Below are positions 1 to 8,313 of a stretch of DNA of 42,182 nt, piece after piece (within the stretch, counting starts at the first letter, position 1; each line of letters begins with the position of its first letter). The notes below the pieces were generated by a model that was not told the origin of the DNA, did no database searches, and was given only the letters and a program-made list of their open reading frames with translations. The DNA comes from Snodgrassella alvi_G. Lineage in GTDB: Bacteria; Pseudomonadota; Gammaproteobacteria; Burkholderiales; Neisseriaceae. The translations under genes and the position numbers were made by a program. Where the stretch lies: contig CAMLCH010000021.1 of assembly GCA_946478525.1 (NCBI GenBank), positions 1-42,182 of the forward strand, written 5' to 3'.

Positions 1-130
1 TTTTAGCAGTGACGATATTTGTTATTTGCTCGCGCTTTTCTTCACTTAAGCTCGTCAATGACAATGTGTGCAATGTTAAGGCTCCATATAAACAATGCTC
101 CTCATCACTCAGTACCTGCCAATGGCGCAT
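1..130 (-). CDS. Hypothetical protein, N-terminal part only (runs off the left edge)
   Basis: An open frame begins with ATG at 130 and continues through the left edge, giving 43 residues that start MRHWQVLSDEEHCLYGAL. The composition (many charged residues, DEE and SEEKRE stretches) looks like a real soluble protein rather than noise. A purine-rich AAGAAG lies about 12 bases upstream, a loosely placed ribosome-binding site. I do not recognise the family. It is divergent from tonB with about 780 bases between them. Confidence 0.45.
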   Translation of the reverse strand, partial: MRHWQVLSDEEHCLYGALTLHTLSLTSLSEEKREQITNIVTAK

Positions 131-504
131 AATTGTATTTGTATTTCTTCTTTATTAACTGATAATGCAAGTCAGCTAGGCTACTTTATTATGGGTCGGT
201 TTGCTGAACATTTTTTTTTACTGTTTGTGATGTGCTTATTTGATTAAAACATAAAATTTTTACTTTATACTCAAGCTGTGGTGTTCGATAGGTAGCTATT
301 TCTTATTGTGGTATCAATAAGAAATATTTAAATTTTCCAGGTTATTGATTTTCAATGTGGTTCTCTAAAATATAGAATTCCTTGATATTATTTTTGTTCA
401 GGATAACTATATTAATAGTCCGGTTATCAATTCAAGAAAACGATTACTTGCTTTTATATAGTATAAAATACTATCCGAATATTTCTGAGCTACTCATTTT
501 CATC
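131..504. other. AT-rich intergenic stretch with two inverted repeats
   Basis: No gene is supported here. It holds a perfect 12-bp inverted repeat at 297-326 (listed separately) and a 7-bp dyad with a 3-base loop, ATAGTAT/ATACTAT, at 458-474, just ahead of the gene remnant that starts at 505. Confidence 0.5.
297..326. repeat. Perfect 12-bp inverted repeat, 6-base loop
   Basis: The arms are TATTTCTTATTG (297-308) and CAATAAGAAATA (315-326) around TGGTAT. There is no T-run directly after either side and no gene ends nearby, so it is not a convincing intrinsic terminator. It lies upstream of the leftmost minus-strand gene and could be an operator or a hairpin of unknown role. Confidence 0.6.
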
Positions 505-696
505 ATGAAATTTAAAATCACAACTTTAGCTTAGTTTGATCTTGCTAGGAGCTTTTTTGGCTTCAGCAACTATTAATTTCCTTATAATGCAATTTAGTTC
601 CGCTGCGATTACTTTAGTGATAGCCCCAAAAAACAAACTCCCTTATCGGCATTGGCAGGAATAGGCTATTGGATAGCCATTTATATAATCATATAA
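505..696 (+). pseudogene. Remnant of a small membrane-protein gene
   Basis: ATG at 505 opens MKFKITTLA and then hits TAG. The next frame continues with a hydrophobic stretch containing LILLGAFLASATI and ITLVIAP. A further shift near 630 gives KKQTPLSALAGIGYWIAIYI, ending at TAA 694-696. Three consecutive frames that each look like a membrane protein suggest one gene broken by at least two indels. The parent family is not recognisable. Confidence 0.4.
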
Positions 697-908
697 CCCG
701 TATCTTAGGCTATTGCTGCTTAGTGTAGTTATAAACTTTGAAAAAATAACAACATACTAATTATTTTATATTTTCCCAATATTTTTAATAAGTTGAGTAA
801 TATTCAGTTGCTTACATCATTCATTAGTATTCAGAATTGAATATCCAGCCAGCACTTAGTTAACATCTTATTGCGAACAAGAATAATTTACATTAACATA
901 TAGTTCTT

Positions 909-1694
909 ATGGAAAACCAACAAAAAACTAATTTTTTGATTGTTGTCTTTGTACTAGTAATGCATGTTTTATTATTTTGGGCGGTATTTAAGGGGCAGCA
1001 AGTCAAATCTGATCAAAATATCACTCTGGATTTTGTTAATTTAGGGGTAAGCGAAGATAGTGCAGATTCTAATAATGTTTCTGATGAACCCAAAGCATCT
1101 CCACCTCCACCGCCTCCACCTAAATCCATTCCTCAGGTCAAACCAGTAACGCATGAACGTGCTCGTATTAAGCCGGCTGTTGCGTCAAAATCGGACAGCA
1201 ATTTTAAGGTGCAACATGAGGAAAAAGCACCCAAAGATCGGCCTGTTATTACCGAAGAAAAACGGGTACCACCAACAGATCCTAAACCCAACACTTCAGA
1301 TATTTCGGATAAAAATAATCTGAAAGAAGGTAATCAAAATGACGGTAAATCTGGTGATTTGGGAAGGAAAAACAATGGAAACCAAAATAATGGAAACCAA
1401 AATAGTGGCGAAATGAAAGTACCACGTGAATATCAAGGTGGTTACTTACCTGGTCTGAAACCAGTCTACCCTGCAGAGTCGATAGAAGCCGGTGAGCACG
1501 GTGTGGTTGGTATTTCTGTTTCAGTTGATGCTAATGGTAAAGCTGTGGATGTTAGAGTAGTAAAAAGCAGTGGATCTAGCCGTCTGGATCGTTCTGCACG
1601 TCAGGCAGTACAGCGACACCGCTTCAAACCAGCTACTCGTGGCGGTATACCTATTCCTTATAAATATACGTTTAATGTGAAATTTTCTTTATAA
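909..1694 (+). CDS. tonB: TonB, energy-transducing periplasmic protein
   Basis: TonB links the ExbB-ExbD proton-driven motor of the inner membrane to TonB-dependent outer-membrane receptors for iron complexes and similar nutrients. Residues 9-28 form the single N-terminal membrane anchor. A proline-rich spacer follows, with seven consecutive prolines at 65-71, then a charged Asn/Gly-rich linker (about 135-168). The C-terminal TonB domain (about 180-261) carries the typical YPAESIEAGEHGVVGISV start and ends in the RHRFKPA...YTFNVKF strand. The 261 aa length is usual. ATG 909 has no good Shine-Dalgarno sequence (the preceding bases are ATATAGTTCTT), so translation may be weak or the leader unusual. 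It is followed by exbB and exbD, the common operon order. I saw no convincing Fur box upstream. Confidence 0.93.
   Translation: MENQQKTNFLIVVFVLVMHVLLFWAVFKGQQVKSDQNITLDFVNLGVSEDSADSNNVSDEPKASPPPPPPPKSIPQVKPVTHERARIKPAVASKSDSNFKVQHEEKAPKDRPVITEEKRVPPTDPKPNTSDISDKNNLKEGNQNDGKSGDLGRKNNGNQNNGNQNSGEMKVPREYQGGYLPGLKPVYPAESIEAGEHGVVGISVSVDANGKAVDVRVVKSSGSSRLDRSARQAVQRHRFKPATRGGIPIPYKYTFNVKFSL
1374..1403 (+). repeat. Two tandem 15-bp units in the tonB linker
   Basis: The unit AATGGAAACCAAAAT occurs twice back to back and encodes NGNQN-NGNQN in the TonB linker; a degenerate third copy follows (NSG). Being a multiple of three, copy-number change would lengthen or shorten the periplasmic linker without shifting the frame. 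Confidence 0.7.
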
Positions 1695-1773
1695 GTCTTA
1701 GGTAAATATGGTGGAGCTAGACTTAAGTTGGATAAATACTCAATTTAGTTAATTTTTGAAGGTAGTCATTTTT

Positions 1774-2439
1774 ATGGATGGTAATATTAGTTCTATTTAT
1801 GCCCAAAGTGGCTGGATTTTGCTGACTGTTCTGGCAATTCTGGTGCTAATGAGCATAATGACCTGGGTTATAGCATTAATACGTTGTTTCAGTCTTTGGC
1901 GAGCTAAACGTGATAATCGTGAGGCTTTAGCCTGCTTTTCTTCTGCGGAAAGTCTAGCTGAAGTGAGTAGCAAGCTGGCAGATAATTCTTCACCAATAGC
2001 ACTTTTGGCACGAGATGCTATTCAGGCAAAGCAGGATTACCATGACAAGGCTAATCGTTCTTTAGCTGCGGCTTTACCTTTCAATAAATATTTGGTTAGT
2101 CGCATACGCAATACTATGGAACAAATTATGCGTCGCTATGAAACAGGGCTGACGGTACTGGCATCTATTAGTTCCAGTGCACCATTTATCGGTCTGTTTG
2201 GTACGGTTTGGGGAATTTATCATGCTCTGATCAATATTGGCCAAAGCGGGCAGATGAGTATTTCTGCAGTGGCAGGACCAATTGGTGAGGCCTTAATTTC
2301 GACTGCAATTGGTTTGTTTGCAGCTATTCCTGCATTGCTATTCTACAATGGTCTGATTCGTGGCAAGAAAAATCTGGCTCGTGATCTGGATGGTTTTGCT
2401 CATGATTTACATGCACAATTATTAAATAATGGAGACTAG
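1774..2439 (+). CDS. exbB: ExbB, TonB-system proton channel subunit
   Basis: ExbB is the MotA/TolQ-type subunit that forms the pentameric channel around ExbD and powers TonB. I place the start at ATG 1774, giving 221 aa beginning MDGNISSIYAQ, rather than at the TTG 18 bases upstream; GAAGG at 1758-1762 fits the ATG. The first membrane helix is about residues 12-36, followed by a cytoplasmic loop. The conserved MotA/TolQ/ExbB core comes next, with helix 2 around ISSSAPFIGLFGTVWGIYHAL and helix 3 around LISTAIGLFAAIPALLFYN. The stop is 2 bases before exbD, so the two are translationally linked. Confidence 0.93.
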   Translation: MDGNISSIYAQSGWILLTVLAILVLMSIMTWVIALIRCFSLWRAKRDNREALACFSSAESLAEVSSKLADNSSPIALLARDAIQAKQDYHDKANRSLAAALPFNKYLVSRIRNTMEQIMRRYETGLTVLASISSSAPFIGLFGTVWGIYHALINIGQSGQMSISAVAGPIGEALISTAIGLFAAIPALLFYNGLIRGKKNLARDLDGFAHDLHAQLLNNGD

Positions 2440-2441
2440 TC

Positions 2442-2852
2442 ATGGCTTTTGGTCATTTTGGTGATGATGAGGTACATGAATCTGCAGAAATCAATGTGAC
2501 GCCCTTGGTTGATGTGATGCTGGTATTATTGATTGTGTTCATGATTACGATGCCAGTTCTTACTCATTCTATCCCTTTGTCTTTACCGAAAGCAGCCAGC
2601 ACCAATCAGGTTGAACCTAAAGCGCCTTTACGTCTCGCCATTGATGTGGACGGTAAATATATGCTGGGTGATCAGGCAATGACTTTAGCGCAGTTACGTT
2701 CTCATTTAAGTTCAAACGTCCATAACAATCCCGATGTGGTACTGGCGATTGCTGCGGATAAACACGTTGCCTATGATCATATTGCGCAGGTATTAGCGGC
2801 CGCACGCGATGCTGGTTTGCTAAAGGTGGGTTTTATCACTGAAGATAAATAA
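2442..2852 (+). CDS. exbD: ExbD, TonB-system proton-translocating subunit
   Basis: This 136 aa TolR/ExbD-family protein sits in the inner membrane with ExbB. One membrane helix spans about residues 20-41. Asp24 within INVTPLVDVMLVLLIVFM is the conserved protonatable residue that carries the motor's proton. The rest is the periplasmic domain, ending KVGFITEDK. It is the last gene of the tonB operon; no clear intrinsic terminator follows, only a 7-bp hairpin at 2900-2919. Confidence 0.93.
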   Translation: MAFGHFGDDEVHESAEINVTPLVDVMLVLLIVFMITMPVLTHSIPLSLPKAASTNQVEPKAPLRLAIDVDGKYMLGDQAMTLAQLRSHLSSNVHNNPDVVLAIAADKHVAYDHIAQVLAAARDAGLLKVGFITEDK

Positions 2853-3361
2853 TCATAGCTTTTGATTTCAGGTTGATAACGTCAGTAGTTATGCAAAATA
2901 TTGCTTTTTACTAAGCAATACTAATATGGATTGTTGCTGATAAAGACTTATGTTCAATATTATAATTGTCGTAACAATGTTGATACGAAAAGAAGAATAC
3001 AATTGATATCGAAATGCTGCCAGTAGATTGTAGCTGTTAAAGAAAGAGAGGGAATAAGATTAAAGCGTAAATTAATGATTATGTTTCCTGCTAAGAACAA
3101 AATTAAGTTAGCAGATCAATGAGTATCCAATATGGGAATATTTTTCATTTATATATATGAAAAAATAATCCTATCTAATTTACATCTTTAAAATTAAATA
3201 TGTAACTGACCATAAACCATTAATTATTCTTATACAATTATATTCCTGTAGTAAAGATGGCTGGGGCGATGAAAGTATTTGGCACATGATTTGCCGGTAA
3301 AAAGCTATGTTAATCAGCGAATATTTTTCTATGTTTAATATTTTCTGCGCAATATAAGTAT
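2853..3361. other. Intergenic stretch between exbD and a convergent gene
   Basis: About 500 AT-rich bases between the 3' ends of two convergent genes. A 7-bp stem, ATTGCTT/AAGCAAT (2900-2906 and 2913-2919), lies 48 bases after exbD but lacks a T-tract. No intact gene is visible. Confidence 0.5.
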
Positions 3362-4375
3362 TTAAGACAAACTGGTGACATTACGATGTGAAAATAGGTA
3401 TTTTATGTATTTGAGTGCAAGAATGATTATCGTGCCAATGATATTGATTATTGTATAAGCTGAAATCCAGATGATAAACGGAAGAACAAGGTCATCGGTT
3501 GGTGAAACATGATTATACAGAGCAGGCAGCAGCACGCTTAAAGTTAGTAAATAATAAACAGAATAAAATGTTGTATAATTAAATAAATCCATACAAGAAG
3601 GTGCACAATTATCAGCTGAAAAAATTTGCAGAATCATTCGGATAAATACCAATAATAAAATGATAAAGGCAAAAAATAAGATTAAAACACTAAAATGACT
3701 ATCGGCGATGTCTATAATATTGAGTCCACTGCCCTTGCTACTTATTATATAATTTAATAGTAAGCAAATAATTAAATATACTGGAACGAATATTAATAAA
3801 AATTGATTGCTCAATATTTGTTTATATAGATTATTTTCTATTATTTCTTTGTTTGCATTGAAGACATGTTGATGTACATTCTTATAAGAATGTCTGGTGA
3901 TACCAAAATGTAATAATACCAATTTATTGAGTGCTTTGAGGATAATCAATATTAAACTAGCACATAAATTGACTGAAGCATAGATAAAGACAGGAGAGCT
4001 TATATACCAATGAAAAGCATCTCCTAGTGGTATCCCCCAGTAAAAAGTATAAAAATTCAGCACCAAATAGCCAAGCATATAGCCAAATAGTTCTGAAAAT
4101 AATGGCGATTGATCGTAGCGTTCGGCATCCACTTGATACGGTATAAATATCTGCTTTATGGTGCGCATAAATACATACAGCAATGCGCAAGAACCAATCA
4201 CTAAGGACAAATAAGTCAAAAAGAAGCAGATATGAAATAATATACCATTATAATGATTAGTCAGGAAAGGTATTTCTTTGGCTTTCCATACAAGGTGAAA
4301 TACCATTAAGCAAATTAATGATATTTTTATTAAATTGCTGGTTGTCAAAATTATTTGATATTTTTTCTTTACCAT
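3362..4375 (-). CDS. Unrecognised membrane protein with two similar four-helix halves
   Basis: This is a 337 aa polytopic inner-membrane protein of unknown function. AGAAGGA lies about 10 bases before ATG 4375. Hydrophobic segments fall in two sets of four: about 14-30, 46-70, 95-113, 128-148 and 190-212, 228-248, 266-287, 296-322. The halves resemble each other. LLYVFMRTIKQIF in the first matches LLLVFIRMILQIF in the second, and each half ends in a similar run (SLILIILKALNKLVLL and GTIIILALKYIKYLF). This suggests an internal duplication. No catalytic or transport motif is recognised. It is monocistronic and convergent to exbD. Confidence 0.75.
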   Translation of the reverse strand: MVKKKYQIILTTSNLIKISLICLMVFHLVWKAKEIPFLTNHYNGILFHICFFLTYLSLVIGSCALLYVFMRTIKQIFIPYQVDAERYDQSPLFSELFGYMLGYLVLNFYTFYWGIPLGDAFHWYISSPVFIYASVNLCASLILIILKALNKLVLLHFGITRHSYKNVHQHVFNANKEIIENNLYKQILSNQFLLIFVPVYLIICLLLNYIISSKGSGLNIIDIADSHFSVLILFFAFIILLLVFIRMILQIFSADNCAPSCMDLFNYTTFYSVYYLLTLSVLLPALYNHVSPTDDLVLPFIIWISAYTIINIIGTIIILALKYIKYLFSHRNVTSLS

Positions 4376-5374
4376 CTATTCTGAATCCTTCTGCTTAATT
4401 AGGATATTTTTTCAATGCATTCATGTGACTAACATACATAATTATTAATTAGACATAATATTCATCAGTTTGATAATGGTAATTCAGCATGATTCAAAAC
4501 TATTGTCTATTCTCTCGAATAATGCAATATTATTCTGTTACTACAGTTTATTTTACCGGTAAGATTTATTAATTTGCTAATTGAATGATCATGATTCATT
4601 TCTATAACCCATAGACTGTGATTTAATCACTGCAAAACACATAAGTGAATGAATGCACAGGTTTAGTCTATTCTGAGCAGTCATTACCAGAGAAATTTTA
4701 ACATTAAACACTGATGCAGATTACAAAGCTTTTGTTTTTTTGATGTTTTTGAATAATAACTCTGATTGTCAGTTTGTATTTTAATTAAAAAAATGAGGAA
4801 ATCCTGGTTTCTATTTCTAGTCATATCAATAACCGAAAAGCGTTTCTTCACTATAGACTTGAATAATACAAATTTTGAATGAAAATGTTCTATTAGGATT
4901 GAAATTGAGTGAGACTAAGTACTATAGGGTTTGATTGATAAAAATTTTTGATAGTTTAATTTATTAATAGCCGGGATAAGCGCAAATATGGATGTTTCAA
5001 CTACTGATAAATATTTGAGCAGATAGCAAATTTGATTTTGTCTATATTTTTCAGAGAGGAGACCAAAATTTAAAAGGTAGCTAATAACTAATAATAGCAA
5101 AAGACATTGGTAACGGTATTGGCTCATTGGCTAGAATCTATACTATTCTGCCATTATGATAACCAATTTTTCAATTTTATTTTCTTTTATATTAAGAATG
5201 ATATTGGATCTTTTTTACCAGATATTTTGATCACTAAAAAATAGCTCAATAGTGAGTCTATCACTGTTAATTTTATATCAATTTATCTCAAGATACGATC
5301 TTATATCAACGATAGGTATAAAACCGTATCTGTAAACCAATTAATATATCATTTTTGAGTCAGTCTCAGTCAAT
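4376..5374. other. About 1 kb AT-rich stretch with doubtful small ORFs
   Basis: No gene is firmly supported. Two short frames are visible: a 70-codon minus-strand frame at 4915-5127 (MSQYRYQCLLLLLVISYLL..., one hydrophobic segment, no ribosome-binding site) and a 29-codon plus-strand frame at 4793-4882 (MRKSWFLFLVISIT...). Either could be a remnant. A 7-bp inverted repeat AGATACG/CGTATCT (5291-5297, 5325-5331) lies downstream of lpxA. I saw no clear terminator for the long envelope cluster. Confidence 0.4.
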
Positions 5375-6151
5375 TTAGCGAATGACACCACGAGTAGATT
5401 GTTTAAAGAATTCTTTAAATACCTGTAATTCCGGTGCACTATCGGCTTCGGCAATAATTTTAGCCTGAGCATCGCTATAGTTTAAGCCCTGCCGATAGAG
5501 AATTTTGTATAAACGCTTGATGTTATTGATTTGTTCTGGCGTAAAGTGATGGCGACGTAAACCCTCTGTATTGAGTCCTGCCGGTTCTGCCCGATAGCCG
5601 GCAGCCATTACATATGGTGGTACATCTTTATGTACACCAGCAGCAAAAGCTGTCATGGCATAGTCGCCGATGATACAGAATTGATGTACTAGTGAAAAGC
5701 CACCGAGTAAGACATAATCACCAATGACGACATGACCAGCCAAAGAAGCATTATTGGCAAAAATTGTGTGGCTGCCCACAACGCAATCATGTGCTAAGTG
5801 CACATAGGCCATAATCCAATTGTCATCACCTATGCGCGTTTCACCGATACCGGTTACAGTACCGGTATTAAAAGTGGTGAATTCTCGAATAGTGTTGTTA
5901 TTGCCAATGATCAGTTTTGTTGGTTCATCACGATATTTTTTGTCTTGCGGGATTGCGCCTAATGAAGCAAATTGAAATATGCGATTATTACTACCGATTG
6001 TGGTATGTCCGTCAATAACGACATGCGGTCCTATTTCGGTATTGCTATCGATCTGTACATTAGGACCTATGACGGTATAGGCACCCACAGAGACGCTACT
6101 ATCCAGTTCTGCTTTGGGATCAATAATGGCTGTGGGGTGGATCTTTGTCAT
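5375..6151 (-). CDS. lpxA: LpxA, UDP-GlcNAc O-acyltransferase
   Basis: LpxA catalyses the first step of lipid A synthesis, moving the 3-hydroxyacyl chain from acyl carrier protein to UDP-N-acetylglucosamine in the cytoplasm. The 258 aa protein is a left-handed beta-helix of hexapeptide repeats (about residues 2-185, e.g. IHPTAIIDPKAELDSSVSVG) followed by a helical C-terminus. His121 in LAHDCVVG corresponds to the known catalytic histidine, and the ASLAGHVVIGDYVLLGGF segment is typical of the family. It is the last gene of the cluster. lpxB does not follow, so the remaining steps are encoded elsewhere. Confidence 0.95.
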   Translation of the reverse strand: MTKIHPTAIIDPKAELDSSVSVGAYTVIGPNVQIDSNTEIGPHVVIDGHTTIGSNNRIFQFASLGAIPQDKKYRDEPTKLIIGNNNTIREFTTFNTGTVTGIGETRIGDDNWIMAYVHLAHDCVVGSHTIFANNASLAGHVVIGDYVLLGGFSLVHQFCIIGDYAMTAFAAGVHKDVPPYVMAAGYRAEPAGLNTEGLRRHHFTPEQINNIKRLYKILYRQGLNYSDAQAKIIAEADSAPELQVFKEFFKQSTRGVIR

Positions 6152-6253
6152 GTATATTTCCTGCAGTTTTTCTGTCTGACAAGCCAGTTATTTACTGTTA
6201 ATCTGGTTTTGAAAATAGTATGGATGGAGTATTTGCTATACCTGATAGAAAAA

Positions 6254-6712
6254 CTATTTTTCCACCTGACGTTTGGCACACATAATTTCGGCTTCTGCTG
6301 CAATTTGTCCGTCTACTAAGGCAACAGCTTTAAATTTACCGATACCACGTTTGTTGGCTAATAACTGAACTTCAAATTTCAACTGGTCTCCAGGAATTAC
6401 CTGCCGTTTGAAACGAGCATTATCAATACCAACAAAGAAGTAAATTTCATCATCTGCACGACCACCGTGGCTTAAAATAGCTAATGTGCCACAGGCTTGT
6501 GCCATTGCTTCGATAATTAATACACCGGGCATAACCGGAAAGCCGGGGAAATGTCCCTGAAAAAAAGGTTCGTTGGCTGTGACATTTTTAATGGCCGTTA
6601 AAGTCAGTGCTTCAGTATCATAAGCTGTCACCCGATCTATTAATAAAAACGGATAACGGTGTGGAAGTAATTTTTGTAAGGTACGAACATCTATGGGTAA
6701 AGACAAATCCAT
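6254..6712 (-). CDS. fabZ: FabZ, 3-hydroxyacyl-ACP dehydratase
   Basis: FabZ dehydrates 3-hydroxyacyl-ACP in fatty-acid elongation and competes with LpxA and LpxD for the same hydroxyacyl-ACP pool, which explains its place between them. The 152 aa hot-dog protein shows the active-site stretch FFQGHFPGFPVMPGVLIIEA, with His54 and Glu68 as the catalytic pair. It starts 4 bases after the lpxD stop. About 100 bases separate it from lpxA. Confidence 0.95.
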   Translation of the reverse strand: MDLSLPIDVRTLQKLLPHRYPFLLIDRVTAYDTEALTLTAIKNVTANEPFFQGHFPGFPVMPGVLIIEAMAQACGTLAILSHGGRADDEIYFFVGIDNARFKRQVIPGDQLKFEVQLLANKRGIGKFKAVALVDGQIAAEAEIMCAKRQVEK

Positions 6713-6716
6713 TATT

Positions 6717-7778
6717 TTAATCCTGAGGGTTTGATAAGTGGCTGGTTAACTGAGCCAATTGCTGTTCCAATTCTTTTATTTTCTGATTCATTTCATGCAG
6801 ATGCCGAATATGAACTGCGTTTTTTACCCAGTCATTGTGCTTCTGTAAGGGGAAAATAGATGCATAATGGCCACTTTCTTTAATACTGTGGCTGACGGCA
6901 GTAGCGGCACCAATGGTAGTTTTGGGCGGAATAGTCAAATGACCACCAATCATCGCTGCGCCACCAATAACTGAATGAGCACCCACTTCGGTGCTTCCGG
7001 CAATGCCGGTACAGGCCACAATGGCAACATGGGCTCCGATTTTGCCATTATGACCAATCATTACCTGATTATCAATTTTAGCATCATCTTCTATTATGGT
7101 GTTTTCGATAGCGCCACGGTCGATAGTGGTATTGGCACCGATTTCTACATCGTTACCCAGTATCACCGATCCTGTCTGAGGTATTTTAAACCATTGGTTA
7201 TTCTGCTTATCCCATGCCAGTCCGAAACCATCCGCTCCGATAACACAACCTGAATGCAATTCGACGCGATCGCCCAGCTGGCAACCGAGATAGATGGTGA
7301 CGTTAGCATGAATAAGGCAATCTTGTCCTACGATACAATCTTCTTCAATAACGGTACCCGCCAGTATGCGCGTGTTATCTTTGATAATTGTTCGTTCACC
7401 AATAACTACATGAGCACCAATTTCACAGCTGGTGGCAATTTGCGCACTTGGAGCAATACTTGCAGTGGGATGTATGCCTGCCTGAGACAGCTGACGAGGA
7501 TGAAACAAGCGAGCAACACGAGCAAAATATAGGTAGGGATCATCGGTCACAATCAGGGTACGACCAGATAATATATCCGCTGATTTTTCGCTAACAATGA
7601 GGACACCTGCCCGACTGGTTTGTGCTTCATGGCGTAAACGCGGATTGCTTAAAAAGCTAATATCGTTTAATTGTGCTTGTTGCAGTGAGGTAATATTGGT
7701 GATGAGAACATCATCACCACGTAATTCGCCACCAAGTTGTTGCACCAGTGCCGTTGCTGTGATCTGGTTTACCGCCAT
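6717..7778 (-). CDS. lpxD: LpxD, UDP-3-O-acylglucosamine N-acyltransferase
   Basis: LpxD adds the second hydroxyacyl chain in lipid A synthesis. The 353 aa protein has the N-terminal LpxD uridine-binding domain (about 1-100), a hexapeptide-repeat beta-helix (about 101-310) and a C-terminal helical tail (about 319-346, IKELEQQLAQLTSHL) with coiled-coil character. His243 in MIGHNGKIG matches the catalytic histidine of the family. It lies 9 bases after ompH, in the usual bamA-ompH-lpxD-fabZ-lpxA order. Confidence 0.95.
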   Translation of the reverse strand: MAVNQITATALVQQLGGELRGDDVLITNITSLQQAQLNDISFLSNPRLRHEAQTSRAGVLIVSEKSADILSGRTLIVTDDPYLYFARVARLFHPRQLSQAGIHPTASIAPSAQIATSCEIGAHVVIGERTIIKDNTRILAGTVIEEDCIVGQDCLIHANVTIYLGCQLGDRVELHSGCVIGADGFGLAWDKQNNQWFKIPQTGSVILGNDVEIGANTTIDRGAIENTIIEDDAKIDNQVMIGHNGKIGAHVAIVACTGIAGSTEVGAHSVIGGAAMIGGHLTIPPKTTIGAATAVSHSIKESGHYASIFPLQKHNDWVKNAVHIRHLHEMNQKIKELEQQLAQLTSHLSNPQD

Positions 7779-7787
7779 ATTAATACC

Positions 7788-8288
7788 TTATTGCTTCTGT
7801 GCATTTAATGCTTTGATAACCGCATCAGTAATATCAAATTTACTGTTTACAAAAATAGCATCTTGAATAATTAGGTCATAGCCTTCTTTGCGCGCCAGAT
7901 CAACAATAACTCTATTTGCATTTTGTTGTAATGAGGCAAATTCTTCATTACGTCGAAGATTGTAATCTTCGGCCAGTTGTGCAGCTGCTTCTTTATAGCG
8001 CTGATCCATTTCCAGCATTTGCTTAATTTTGGCCTCTCGCTGATTGGACGGGATTTTACCTGATTCAATAGCTTCTTTCAGTTTCAGCCCTTCATTCTGC
8101 ATGACCTGAAGTTTTTTCTGGCGGGAACTGAACTCTTTATCGAGTTGTTTTTGAATCGACTGTGCCTGTATAGATTGCTGATATACGCGACTGGTATCAA
8201 TAAATCCCAGCTTTTGTATACTCTCTGCCCAAGTAAAACCACAGAAGAGAGTGGTAATAGCAAATACAAATGCAATTTTTTTAAGCAT
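7788..8288 (-). CDS. ompH: OmpH/Skp, periplasmic outer-membrane-protein chaperone
   Basis: Skp-family chaperones hold unfolded outer-membrane proteins in the periplasm before BamA inserts them. I place the start at ATG 8288, because GAGGA lies 8-9 bases upstream of it and the product then begins with a clean signal peptide (MLKKIAFVFAITTLFCGFTWA, cleaved near residue 21). An upstream ATG at 8303 has no such site. The mature 145 residues include the long charged helical arms (about 45-125) that form the tentacles of the Skp trimer. It directly follows bamA, whose product receives its clients. Confidence 0.92.
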   Translation of the reverse strand: MLKKIAFVFAITTLFCGFTWAESIQKLGFIDTSRVYQQSIQAQSIQKQLDKEFSSRQKKLQVMQNEGLKLKEAIESGKIPSNQREAKIKQMLEMDQRYKEAAAQLAEDYNLRRNEEFASLQQNANRVIVDLARKEGYDLIIQDAIFVNSKFDITDAVIKALNAQKQ

Positions 8289-8313
8289 TAATTTTGTCCT
8301 CATCTAACAGCGA

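Noticed and set aside
841..908. Fur box before tonB
   Set aside because: GAATAATTTACATTA shows only partial resemblance to the Fur consensus; not enough to call without a matrix score.
4915..5127. 70-codon minus-strand frame
   Set aside because: No ribosome-binding site, strongly AT-driven composition and no neighbour support; kept only as a note in the intergenic entry.
6975..7532. Two adjacent 92-codon plus-strand frames inside lpxD
   Set aside because: Antisense shadows of the hexapeptide-repeat gene, whose periodic codons suppress reverse-strand stops.
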